NCBI GenBank assembly: GCA_963383645.1
Contig: OY726572.1
Coordinates: forward strand, 22,995,792-23,059,791
From: Muscardinus avellanarius
Taxonomy: Eukaryota; Chordata; Mammalia; Rodentia; Gliridae
Reading direction: 5' to 3'
DNA length: 64,000 bases
A model generated the notes under the pieces. That model was not told where the DNA came from. It did not search any database and saw nothing but the letters and a program-made list of their open reading frames with translations. Position 1 is the first letter of the stretch. Every line of letters begins with the position of its first letter. Made by a program: the position numbers and the translations under genes. This document shows positions 11,057-24,800 of this stretch, one piece after another.

Positions 11057-14000
11057 TTGGTGGTACTGGGAATGGAACCCTTCTACCTCTGGACTACACT
11101 CCCAGACCTATTTTATATTTTATTTGGAAACAGAGTCTCTTAGGCCAGCAAGGCTGGCTTCGAACCTGCGCGATCCTCCTGTCTCCGCCTCCCAAGCGCG
11201 GGGATTACAAGCTTGTGCCACCACGCCCAGTTATTCTTTATTTTTGAAACAGGGTCTCATTAAGTTGCAGAAAGCCTCACTAAGTAGCTGAGGCTGTCTG
11301 CGAACTACGATCCTCTAGTCTCAGCCTCCCAAATGCTGGGATTACAAGCGTGTGCCACCATGCCCAGCCAAATGTATTCTTTTAAATTGGTGGGTTTATG
11401 ATATGCATTACATCTCAGTACAGCTTTATATATTTTGAAAAAGACAAAAAATGCATAAGAAAAGCAGCTAACCCAGACTCACATTTATTCAACAATGATG
11501 TATTAAGCACCTACTGTGTGCTGCCCGTGTGATTAAGGATCATTTTGTTTTCGTGCCGAGTGACCAGTATGTTGAGTGCAAGAGCTGTGGGGTGGGGACT
11601 CTGCCTCGTCCTGGTGCCTGGGGTTCTCATCAAAGGAACGTGAAGATTGCTTTGGGATCATTCCTAAATATGTCTCTCTTATATTTTTAGACATCCTGCG
11701 GGAATTCAACCCTTCCCTCCAGGGCTTCGCCGTTGGCACTGGGAGACAAAACACTCCTGGGGCTTTCTTAAACCAGGCGGTGGCAGGAGACACATCAGAG
11801 TGAGCCGGCACCCCGGGGTGGCAGCACATGGTCCTGGGTCTGTCGATGGCTGCAGGCCTGGGAAGGGGTCTGAGGGTAGGAGGCTGGACTGGCCTCTCTT
11901 GGGGGTGTCCCTTGCTGTTGAGCCCAGAAAGCTGCTAGTGTGCCCATAACCCTACCCCAGGAACTCGTCACAATTTATTCTGATGCCTGGCATATGCTCC
12001 GAGCAGATCTCCTGGCCTCATCTATAAATCTCACAGCCACACAAAACGGTCGCTGTCAGAGGACGCACACAGGGCACCAGCTGCTACCCTGTTCCTGCTC
12101 CGTTTTGGAGTCTGTCCCTCTCTGTGACAGCCTTTTAGAGCTCTATATTCTGCATCATGGAAAGAGCACCAGGCTGGGAGGGAGGCCCTGAGCCTGAGTC
12201 CCAGCCCTCTCCCTGGCCTCTCCTCATGGGCGCAGGGGGTCCTGCTGAGCTGTGCGTGGTGTCCACATTGGCTCAGGACTGCTGAGCTGTGCGTGGTGTC
12301 CACACTGGCTCAGGACAGCGGGCCCAGCACTGATGCGGCAGGGCTGCAGGGCTCAGCTGGGGAAACTGCTAGGGACAGAGGTCACACATGCAGGTCCCAA
12401 GAGGAAGCGGGTTAGCTTTCCTGTGCCCTGAGCCGCCACAGCCGACTGAGTGCTTCTTGGGGTTTACTGCCTGGTCAGAAAACACAGAAATGCAACTCCC
12501 AATCGAGGAAAAAGAAATGGACGGATCCTTTCTATTTAATGCTATTTTTCTCCTAGAGAAATCACCAGCCTCACTTTCCATGCAGTTCCCAGGATTCCTA
12601 TGGTTTGGCTCCTAGACTCCCCAATGAGCTCCCAGCTCTCAGCCACATCCCGAGGCTACAGGCCAACTAAGTAGCTTGCCCATTTCTCCCCGATAGGAAA
12701 ATTGATCACACAAAGCCCAACAGGTTTTGCAATGGATTCTGGGTGTCTGTTTCCCTTTGGTGGGGTAAAGGTTACTGACACACAGGTTTAGATTTCTGAC
12801 TTGCTTTAGTATCACTGTAACTGTACTCTTTCCAAGCGCCTGGCAGCTAGTCATATCAGAGTGGAGGCAGCTCAAGCATGCTATGTCAGGGCGGCATCCA
12901 AGAAGGGAGCCTCTGAGTCGGGAGCGTAGAAGTAACCAAAATGAGCGTGAATCACTTGGCCCTGGGTCTGGCCTTGCTTTTCCCGAGGCCTTGGGGCTTC
13001 TCCATGTGAGCAGTCAAGCCATCATGGGTGGTAGAAAGTGGGGGATTGTTATTCCCTTATTTCTGTTGACACTAAGTACACAAAGGAGGCTACATGGCCT
13101 GGCCAGATGCGTCATGGTGACTACATGGTCTGGCCTTGCGTCTGCAGGCACATCAAGCCTGATGACAGCCCTCACACACGTACCGCAGTGCACCATGCAC
13201 AAAGTGCCTCCATGGTCCTCACCCCTGTCCTGTACAGTGCCTCTGAGATGGACAGAGCAGAGGGCGGGAGTCCCATGTTGAATTCATGATAAAATTGAGG
13301 CTCAGAGAGGTCCAGGAACCACCCCCAACTCTGGCCCCAGACAGAGCAGCTGCCCTGTTCACTTCAGATTTCCAGTCAGGGAGCTGAGGCTCCACCAGGT
13401 TAAGTGACTCACTCAAAGTCCCCTCCTAGGTTATCTGATACCTAGTGTACGGTGATCAAGATCAGGCCCACTGGGCTCGTCATCAAGTGGAGAAAAGGAG
13501 GAAAATTAATGTTTCCTGATAGGCACTGAGCCAGGGACTTTATTGATGGTGATAGTGGTGGTGAAATAGAAGTAATTCAATGGACGCTCACCATGTGTCA
13601 GGCACTGCTCTCAGTTCTTTATATGACACCCTCATTTAACTCTTCCAACAACTCTGTGAAGAAGGCATGCTTACCGTCCTCATTTTACAATAGAGACAAA
13701 CTAAGTGAGGGTTTCTAAGGTAAAGTCTTCGCCAAGGTCTCGAGTTGGACAGTGGTGACAGCAGAATTCAAGTCCCTGCTATCTGGCACCAACAGTGGCT
13801 TACTCCAGGGGGCTACTTTGTTGATTTTATTTGCTAGCTCCCAGATGACCCTCTAAAACAGGGTTGGTTTGCCCCCATTTTGCATTCTTTTTAAATTGAT
13901 AATTTTTTTTTTTTTTTACTTTTATTGGTGCATTGCAATTCCGCATAACAGCAAGGTTCGAAGTGCTAGAAACGTTCCAGGCACACAGCACTTGGTGCGC

Positions 14001-15815
14001 TCCCCTCCGATCCACCTGCTCTCCCCTCCCCCACCATGCAGTTAGTGAGCTTTCTGGTGATGCCTTCCTGTACAGACACAGCCTTGTTTGAATTGTTCTC
14101 TTCCTCTAGCCTTGTTTGCGCTGCCCCACCTCCCTCCCCGAGCCCCCTTTTTGGTATTTTACTGGTCTCTGTCCTCATTTATCTCAAGTCCCTTTTCTCT
14201 CTGACTTCTACATATGAGAGAAAACCTTAGGCCCCTTGACTTCCTGAGACTGGCTGACCTCACTTGGCATAATATTGTCTAGTTCCATCCATTTTCCTGT
14301 AGATGATATAACCTCCAATTCAAGGTACTTTCCCCCAGTTGCCACGAGGCAACCAAGTGTCCAAGGCAGGTATGCCCCCCACCGTGTCACCTTGAGAACC
14401 AGGGGACTGAGGTGGGCACACGCCTGAGCGAGCATGACGTGAAATTCTCACCTGGGAACCTCTGCTGGCTTGGGAGAGAAAGAGAAGTAGGTCATTGAAC
14501 ACTCCTGACACAAAAGAGTCCCACTGAGAGTCACCCCCTCAAATGTGCAGCGCTCTGCCCTCCCCAGCACTCCTCCACCCTGCAGGCTGCCCCCTGGACC
14601 CTCTTCCACTGCATGTCAGATTTCTGATCTCTCTACTAAGTTCCCCTCCCAGCTCCTGTCCTTACCTGCTTCCTCCTCTGTGTGCCCGCAGGGGGTTAGC
14701 AGCCCAGGCCAGGAGGCTGGTGGACCTGATGAAGAACGACTCGGTGAGTGTGGGGGGAGTCAGCGAGGGTCTCCCCAGAATAAGAAGTGGGCCCAAGAGC
14801 CCCAGGGCCACAAGAAGGCTAGCGATGGGGTGAGGCTGCATGGGAGCCGAGCTGGGTTTCTAACAGGCATGTTAGAAAGGCCTGACGCTCTGCCCCACTG
14901 GAAAGGGGTTCCCCATTCACTTGATTAGTACATCAGCCAGCCAGGGATTCAAATTAAACTAGTTGGGTATCGGGCTGGAAATATGCCAGGGAATGTAATA
15001 CAGTCCTACCTTCATATTGCTTATGAGGAGAGATCAAGGGGATGAATATAAATGATAAAAGTTGACATGTAAGGAGAGCTGTGTGTAAGGTGGAGTAGGG
15101 GTGCAGAAGAAGGGATGGGCCCTCTGCTTGGGAGGCCAGAGAAGGGCATGGAGATGGTAACGCTGGGCTCGGAAAGACCAGCGTTAGGTTATCTACCCGT
15201 CAAACCAAAGCAGGTTCATAGTGCAGACTTTCTTTTGGAGCTGTTCCCAGGTGGACAAAGAGGGGGGATTGGGATTTGTTATTTTGCATAAAATTAAATG
15301 TACTCTAAAGTCTACTATCAGGAAGTTTCAGAATATTTCTATCCTTAATGTCAAACTTTTCTGGCTTTTTTTCCCCTCCAACTTTCTTCCCCCACCTGTT
15401 TTGGAAACAGATCAGAGAAGCAAAACTGTAAGCCAGGGACAACCTAAGAGGCTGTGAGAGCCACAAGCCCTCGGGCCACCACTTATGAAAAGTGTATGGC
15501 TGCCCCCTTCCTCCCAGCCCCGTGACTTCTGATACTTCCCTGGGTATCAGAGAAGGATTCCTCTTGAAGGAGGCAGATTCCAAAGGTGGAGAGATCTTCT
15601 CGGAGCAAGTGCTTGCAGCCACGCATTGCTCTGATCAGCTCTGCAGCTGACGTGTTCAGGGCAGCTTTGACTCTCATGAAGGATCTGAGTTCGGAGTGCT
15701 CCCTCTTGATGGAAGATAGTCCTTCCTCTCCTAAGGCAAAATGGGAATTCCAGATTTCTAGAGGATCCCAGAACAAAACATCCTTTCTCAGGGCCAGTAC
15801 CAGCTTCTACGTAAA

Positions 15816-15868
<53 letters not shown>

Positions 15869-18834
15869 TTGCCATGCTAAAGATGAAGAATGCTCCGAGA
15901 GCATCCTCATCCACTCCCACCAGGACAGTCTGCTACCATGTATGGAAGTCCAGTGACTTCACTTAAAATATGCATGCCAGTATTTAGCACCAATGATCTC
16001 AGGACCCCCAAATGAGAGAACTGAAAATGTGAATGTCTACTGAATTCTCTGGTTGGGAGGACCCAGCTCTTTCAGTGTTCAGGACTGTGTTTTCCCTGAC
16101 TTGACTCTGGGATGGGTGCTGATGTTTGTTTCCTGTCCATTTCAGAGGATACGTTTCCAGGAGGACTGGAAGATAATCACTGTGTTTATCGGAGGCAACG
16201 ACCTCTGTGGTTCCTGTAATGATCCGGTAGGTCACATGCCCTTTGCTCAATACCCTCCCTCAAGTAAGAATTTCCATGGGTGCTCGCTGGCTCCCAGACC
16301 GGGGCAGCTAGGTTGGGACTTGGCTTGAGGTTTGGCTTGGATCCAGCCTGAGATTCACCCTGAGACCCAGCGGATGTTCACCTCTAGGAAGAGATGCATC
16401 AGGGCAAGCAGGGTTGGTCATAAGACTGATTCTGATGAAGTGTCCTAACACAGGGACCTGATCATATCTTTCTGGAAGCCAAGATAACATTATGATGATC
16501 TAGAAAAGTCTTGCCTATCTTCATAGATCACCTCAGTCAGCTCCTTCTCTGGCACTCACCAGCCTGACCATGCCCCGCTTCTGTTCTGCCACTTTGGTAG
16601 AGAAAGCTGATTTCCTATGAGGCCATTTAGCAAGGTTCAGAGCCACATCATTCAGGGCTGATGGGGAACCCAAGTTTCCCCAGTTTGGGTTTCCCAGGGA
16701 AACTCAAGTGCTGCTGCACCTTTTCCCAGAATCCCAGTGTCTCTGAGCAGAAAGAAACTCTCAGGACCACTGAGTCTCTCGCCCACACACACATGCCTGT
16801 GCTGGGAGCTGAGTAGTAGCAAATGAAACACAGGCTCTGCCCTCCCCTCTGTCTCCCCACCAGAGGAGAGACAGGCTACTCATCATAACAAGGTAAGACA
16901 TCACTGTGCAGCTCTGTTGGTATACACAGATGAGTGTCTAAAATCAGAATTGCTCAGGGAACTTGGTGTGTCCATGGGGTTGGGTGGTGGTCAGAGCACA
17001 GCACCAGAGACACCCCCCCCCCAGCTAGGGATTGAAGATGGGTGTTCTGGACAGGCAGAAAGGGGATCAGCAGAGTGAGGTGAGGGGTGGTGATCTTGCT
17101 GTAGGCTCTGAGCTGCCCAGAGGGATGACCCTGTTCCCTGGCCTCCTACAGTCCATCTTCCTGGACCAAAGTCACCTAGGGGCAGAGGCTTTCAAGCTGT
17201 GATGTGAAAGACACATGGGAACCTGAGAGGCGGAGGAGGGGCTGGGACTACAGGCCCCTTCCAGGACCCCCTAAGAGACAAGGCTTGATCTGTTTCATAG
17301 AGCAAGGCTCTTGGTTAGAATTCAGTCAAGGAAGAGTTCCAGTGCTTTTAAACATTTAGAAACACAAATATTGAGATCAGAAGAGATAAGAGTAAAAGTG
17401 TATTAATGCTTGGGGTGGAAGGAGGGTTCACAAGACCTTCTTCTCCTGAAATTTCTTTACAACACTTTAGTAGGATACAGCATCCCAGACAAATGAGGCC
17501 CAAAGAAGACGAGATAGAGGCATGGGACCTCAGAAGCCATCTTCCAACACCATCATCTTAGACGGTATTATAGAGAGACATGCCTTAGCTAAGGCTCTGT
17601 GTCCAGTTCATAAGAAGTAGATTTCCCTGAGGTCACGGCCACAAACCTGAGGACTTTGGGGTTGGGTGGAGGCCGGGGCCCCCAAAGACAATCTCTCAGT
17701 ATTATCCACTCTGAACTACAGGAAGAGGAGGAGAGCCAAGAGAGAAAATAGTCCTGGTCTGTAAGAAGATGATGTGGGGGGATGGGGCTTAGATGACGCC
17801 TTCTCTTCCTACAGGACCGCTACTCTCCCCAGAACTTCACAGACAACATCAGGATAGCCCTGGACATCCTCCATGCTGAGGTATGGCAATGGGGCTGCTC
17901 AGCCCCTGAGCAGCTCCACCTGGGCCTCAGACCTCACCTGAGGCCCTCTGCTTCCTGCTGAGACCCTCCTGGCAGGTCCCCAGATCTCTCCCCAGCAGCC
18001 TGAGTGCAAGGGTATCACAGAGAGGAGAGAGGGAGGGAGAAGGGAAAGAAGAAGGAAGTAGTCGGAGCCAGACAGGAAGCCCTGGCTCAACTCCAGCAGG
18101 ATGTGCCAGGCCAGGCCACAGAAGAGCCTGGAGTGGCCCCGCCACCTTCTTGGCCACCTTCTGCTCTCCGCAGGTTCCTCGGGCATTTGTGAACATGGTG
18201 AAAGCGCTTGAGATCGTCAAACTGAGGGAGCTGTACCAGGAGACCAGAGTCAGCTGCCCGCGGCTGATCCTCAGGTCAGACAGAAACTTCTCTCTCTGTT
18301 CTGGGATGGGCTGTGGACTCTCAGCAGATTCATTAGAAAACCCCCAGGGCTGGGTGTGAGGAGTGCTGAGACCACCTTGTTTTTTAACCTGAAAAGTCTC
18401 ATGGAGGGACATCCCAGGATGCTCTGACCCCAGCATAATCCTCAGCTACCTCCCTCAGGGTGCACCCTGGAACCCAGCCCTGCATATGTTGCCATGGCAG
18501 CCACACAACACCTGCTGTCCTCCAGGGAGTTGGGAGCAAGACAAAGAGTGGCGTCAAGCTGTGTGGGCAAAGCTCAAGGAACACTCAGGCCACGGCTAAG
18601 ACCCATTCCAGCTGGGTGTGGTGTTGCACACCTGTAATCTCAGTACTTGGGAGGCTGAGACAGGAGAATCACAGTTTGAAGACAGCCTCAACAATGTAAC
18701 AAGACTCTCAGTGATTTAATGGGACCCTTTTTCATAAACAAAACAAAACAAAATAAATAAAAAGGATTGGGGATATGGCTCAGAGGTAGAATGCCCCTGT
18801 GTTTAATCCCCAGTACCATACACACATGCGCGTG

Positions 18835-18881
<47 letters not shown>

Positions 18882-21800
18882 CATGGTGTGTTCAGAGTGC
18901 CCCCACCCCTCCCTGAGGCCTGTCTCCAGGACAGATAGTGCCTCGCTGGTGTGTATGCTCCAGGCTGGACATTCACAAATACAAGCTACTGTCTCTTGCT
19001 AATGGGAGAGATGGCCAACTCAGACTCAGCAGAGTCCAGAGGTAGCATCTTCCCCAGAGAACAGAAGACGTGGTCCTAGGATGCCCCTGAGAGGCCGTCT
19101 TCACCCCTCAGCCTCCAGAGCCAAACAGTCATGGCTTCCCTTCTAGTGTTGTACTTCAGAAGTAACACGCCCTGCAGGGCGTGGTGGTGCATGCTTGTAA
19201 TCCCAGCATTTGGGAGGCTGAGACAGGAGAATGATGGTTGGTGGACAGCCTCAGCTACTTAGTGAGGCCCTCTGCAACTCAGTGAGACCCTGTTTCAAAA
19301 AATAAACAATGAAAAATAAGGTTAAGGGGTGTGGCTTGGAGGTAGAATGCCCTGAGTTCAAGTTCAATCCCCAGTACTGCAAAAAGAATGAGGAGGAGGA
19401 AGAGGAGGAGGAGGTGGAGGAGGAGGAGGCAGCAAGGAGGAAGAGGAAGAAGAGGAAGAGGAAGAGGTAGAAGAAGGAGAAGAAGAAGAAGAAGAAGAAG
19501 AAGAAGAAGAAGAAGAAGAAGAAGAAGAAGAAGAAGAAGAAATAATAATACAATGCCCTTCTCACCGAAGCCCTACCATTTCCCACAGTGTTTCTGCTTG
19601 CAAGTCCTCTGGACCATTAGCACAGGTCACACTGGCTCTGCAAACACCCTCCCCCTGGCTCTGTATCTCTGTACAAGCCACCACCCCGTCCCTGAGCACA
19701 TCACGTGGTAATTATTCATTAATTACCTCGTGGTAATTATCCCCCATCACCCGGGCACTGAGTCACCGCTTGACAGCAAGGGAGCTCGGCGGCCGCTTGC
19801 TGAATGGCTGAATGCATCATTCATGAGAGACAGCCGTGTTCTTGGAAATTAAGGGGCAGGTTGGCTGAGCCCCTGAAGATCCGTGCCAGGCCTCACCTGG
19901 GGCGGTCTGCTATGCCCAGGTGCCCTGGAGAAGGCATCGGCACTGTGAGCAGAGACAGGTGGCCGCCGAGTGACACACGCTATTAGCGCCCTGGTGCCAG
20001 GCGAGCTATTTTCAAACTCCTGACTCATCGGCTGGCTCCTGCCTTCCCCAGTCACCAGGCCACATGGGTTCAGTGTATTTTATTGATTCTGCTCAGAGCA
20101 GCTCTCCCAAAAGTCCCCTGTTACCCATCACTGCTGGCCTTTTTAGACTTAAAACTCAAGGTTCAGGTGGTCATTTTCCAGGTCTATTTGAAGATCTAAA
20201 ATAGTGAAGGCACTGAACTTCAGAGTCGGATGGATACGGGGTCCCCTGCCCTGCAGCCCTCTGGTACTCTGTGCTCCCTTCCTCTCTGTGTTCTGACTCA
20301 GTGGCTGAGCTTTGCTGGGTGCTGGTTTGTCCTGAGCCACCTGACCTGTTATCATCTCGTTCCCCTGGACCAAAAGCTCAGATTTGCCAAGTGGCTCACC
20401 AGGGTGGAGCTGCAGACTGGACAGGAGCATTTTAATATAGCAATTAAGAACTCCGGCTCAGAGCGAGAGAGACTTGAGTTCACTCAAGTACCTGCTGCCA
20501 CATTCAGCCTCTATATGGCTGTGTGCCTTTGAGAAGGTTACTTAACCACTCCAGGCCTCAGTTTTCTCTTCTATAAAGCGGGGGATAATGATAATTCCAC
20601 TTCTGGAATGGTGGTGAGGATTAAATGGGTTAATACCCATAAAGCTCTCATCATGCCGCTTGAATCAGTTACCACGCAGTGTACTTCGGCGATGACTGCT
20701 GCTGTGATTGCTATTCTCATTCAGGAGGAGGAGGCCTCTGCAGCACTGCCCTCAGACAGCCCTAAGGTGCTCAGCTCCACAAATGTCACTCCTACAGTGT
20801 CAGAACTGTTTCATTTTCAAGAGCAAATCCGGCTCAGGGACACTCATTTCAGCTTCATTGGGCCCATTCAACAGGTTGGCCAACCTGAGAGTATTGAGCC
20901 AACATTCGTACATCATTTATTCAGTTGGTGATCATGGTGGGGCATCTTTTCGGTTTTGTTGCAGGTCTCTGTGTCCCTGTGTCCTGAGGTTTGATGATAA
21001 CTCAACAGAAATCGCCTCCCTCATCGAATTGAACAAGAAGTATCAGGTGAGCCAAGAAGGGGTCCTAAAGCTGGACAGAGCTGACCCTCCATGTCTACAG
21101 TTTTCATATCCGTTGGTTCGACCGACCACAGATCAAAAATATTTGGATGGGGGAAAACTTGCCTCTCTTCTGAGCATGGTTTGATGCTGTTGTTTTATTG
21201 CCATTGTTCCTAAACAATACAGTATAACAACTATTTTCACAGCATTTACATTGTCTTAGGTATTCTAAGAAATCTGGAGATGATTTAAGGTATATGGAGG
21301 ATTGCATAGGTTCTGTGCAAATACTGTGCCATTTCATATAAGGGGCTTGAGCATTTATGGATTTTGGTATCCATGGGAAGTCCTGGAATCCATCTCTAAC
21401 AGATGATGAGACATGATTGTAGTCACACAGTTACCTTCCTGGACCTCTGTTCCCTGTTTCTGGCCAGCTGTTCCCAGGTCTGTCCTCAGCCAGAGACTCA
21501 GATACCATGTCCTGGAGACGTTCATACGTCAGCCACAGTAGGCCATCGCACCCTCAGAATCATCTCACTCCTACCTCCTCCCAGCAAAAGCTGCCGTCCT
21601 CATCACTCTCCTCAGAGAGAACCTTTGTTATTAATAACCACAGTCACTTAGCACTCACTATGCTTCTCTCAATTGTACAACTGTGAACCACCATGGATGA
21701 TACCCCAAGAAATCAGTAGCTTTGGAGGGGGCTTAAGAGATGGTCCAGGTCTTGCCCAACATCCTCCACTTGCAGATAGGAAACGGGTCCAGAGAGGAAA

Positions 21801-24800
21801 GCCACTTGCTACAAGTCACACAGCTAGTTAGCACCGCAGCACCTTCTCTCCTCTTTCGGGGGACCGCCTTCTTCCCTTCCTCCTGCCACACTGGAGGCTT
21901 TGCCTGTAGCGGGAGGACACAGGCCCAGGGGGTCAGACCTGAGGCTTCTCTAGAATAGGGGCTCTCCTTCTATTCACCCTAAAAGTGCAGGTTGACTTCT
22001 GTAGTGACATATTCCCAGCTCTATAGCCCCGATTCCCCTCTCCCGCCAGAGTCCTGGCCTCAAATGCTAGAAACCCTGGTGAACCGTAACTCGGCAGAGT
22101 TTGACCAGAGTGGGAGCCAGAAGGAGGTGGTTGGTTTTTCTAGAACTGAGCCTAAGCAGAGGCTGTGAGGTTATCGCTCTGTTACCCTCCTAGACTGACC
22201 TGAGAGCCTCAAAGAAGCACATCCTGCGCACGAGCCACAAAAGCACACATTAAACGTTACTGACCGCCCTTTGAATTTTCTGAATGTAGGACAGACCTCT
22301 GCCACCTTTCCCCCTGCAGGAAGGGACTCAGCAGCTGATTGACAGTGGACGATATGACACGCGCGACGATTTTACAGTGGTTGTGCAGCCATTTCTTGAA
22401 AATGTGGACATGCCAAGGACCTCGGTAAAGAAAACACGCGGCGCAGATCAGTGGAGCCCCCAGATGCCCCACGGGGGCTCCATATCTCTGTAACTGCCTC
22501 TTTTTTTGCCCGGTGACCAGGAGGGCTTGCCTGACAGCTCCTTCTTTGCCCCCGACTGCTTCCACTTCCACAGTAAGACTCACGCCCGCGCAGCCAGCGC
22601 CCTCTGGAAAAACATGGTAAGAACAGTTCCCCCTCCCTCACCCTTGACCTGCGCCCTGACCTTCCCACCAACCATCTCCTCCCCACTTCTCATCTCCCTG
22701 CTTCTTGGTTTAGCTGGAACCTGTGGGCCAGAAGACAACAAAGCATAATTTTGAAAACAAGATCGACATCATGTGTCCGAATCAGGTAGAGTAAGAAGCG
22801 CAGTGCTCCCAGAACAGCATCGTTTCCAGGTTCCCAGCTCTCATCTGCTTCTCAGTTCATGTCGTCCCTGTTCTGCCCACCTACCCACCCCATGGAATAC
22901 TCCATGTCAGCCACCCACCATGCCCCCTCTGGTTGAACTTAGTGGGACGCTGGCCCCCTGACCCAGAGCCATGGAGCACTCCTTGTCTTCCCACACGGCC
23001 AAGGGCTCTGGATGGACACCACTCTTTGAGGCAGGCAGGAGGAAAGTGGCAGCCACTTTCATCTCTCCTTTTGAAGACTGGGAGCAGGGGAGAGCTTCAA
23101 GGACAGGCGGGACAGAAGGATACCCTGTCTCCATGTAGCCACCTCCGTGACCGTCTGTGACCAAGATGTAGAATAATTACTGGTTGGACAGAGGATGAAG
23201 GACAGGGTGATGAACTGGAAGCTGGAGCTAGGAACACAGATACTAACTAACCAGGAAGGGAGCAGAACCAGAGGGCTTTTCACCCATAAACTTCCAGATT
23301 GATTCTTGAAGCTGTTTTTACCCCTATGAAGCCTTCTGTTCCCAGGAAGGTCCCAGCTGGACACGGGGAACCTCTGTGCCAGGACTTGAGTAGGGGAAAG
23401 ATCCAACATGGACCTTTCTTGCTTGGGCAGGACGGAGTCCAGGCTGCTGGAGTACAGGATGTGCCTGACTGGCAAGTGAAGATAGGGATTTTTATTTGCA
23501 GGAAGAGCTGCACTTTGGTGGGGTGGAGACAGAGGTGGTGGCACAGTGTCCTCAGCCAATAGGGCGGGCAGTGGAGGGAAGGCTTACATGATCCTGGGAG
23601 CCACCTGAATTATTCATTCTGTATTGATGTTGGGTTTGGGTTGCAGAGAAGGCCCCAGTGCATCCTGGGAGGAATCCCCCAGAGGTTGGCCTGCCTGAGA
23701 GGGCCTGGGCTGAGAGGATGGAACTGGGGAGACCAAGGGCATGTGTGTCCAGGTGGGCACTTATCACAGTTTGATAAACAGAGCAAGACAGACACATTGC
23801 AATCGTGCATCCCTTCTTCCCACAGGTCTGGCCATTTCTGAGCACCTACAAGAACAGCCTGCAGGTATCAGCTCACTGGGCCATGCAGTGGGGAGCCCCC
23901 AAGCGGGACTGGCCCAACGGGTGGGCGGGCAAGAGGGCAAGAGATCCCGCAGGTGGCCAGATGGAATCACACTCTTATAAAGACCACTTCGGCCTTTAGG
24001 TAGGATGGAGGGCAGACCAAACTCCATTGCTCATGGCTTGGCATCCAGCCAATCAAACCAGAGCCCCTGAAGACACAGAGAAAAACGCATGTCCTCACCA
24101 TCTGCAATAGGAGTGGAGGTGGTGTGGGCTGGGGTCACTCTTCCAGGATGAAGGAAGAGTCTGACCCAGGTTGACAGATGATCTCCATGTGGCCGATATT
24201 CAAATCACCTACTCAGCCTTCTTTAGATGCCCATTTGAGGCTCCTGCCCAGGTGTAGGACCCAAGAATCTATATTTATAAAGCCCTCCAGAGCTGGGCAT
24301 GGTGGCCCACACTTGTAATCCCAGTACTTGAGAGGCTGAGACAGTAGGATAACAGGTTCACAGCCAGCCTCAACTACTTAATAAAGCCCTTTGCATCTTA
24401 GACCCTGTTTCAAAATGAAGCATAAAAAATAGCCCTGGGCATGTAACTCAGGTAGAATGTTCCTGGGTTCAATCCCCAGTACCACATACATACTCACAAA
24501 ACAAGCCCTCTGGTTATGCCTTTGCCCAGTAAGCCTGTTTGACCCCTGATATTCTGGGATTCATTGTATGTCCTTAGGGCCACGCGACCTGGCTGCCATG
24601 CCGGGAAAGAAGCCCTTCTCCTTCGCCCCCCACTTCAGGTAAGCCCCATGACATCCCAGGACCCAGGGCCCCTCCACAAGGACTTGCACAGCGAGCAGCC
24701 TGACCGCCTTCATATGCTCCCTGCACTGTATGACTAACGCTTGCTTCCAGGCTGGGGCGAGGGTCTGCTTTGCCCCCTCCCGGAGTGTCACACCAGGGGT

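Noticed and set aside
12243..12316. 37-bp tandem duplication as a regulatory element
   Set aside because: Only two copies with no motif recognised; noted as a local duplication only.
23059..23559. 166-residue antisense open frame
   Set aside because: No motif, signal or homologue recognised, and it lies in an intron.
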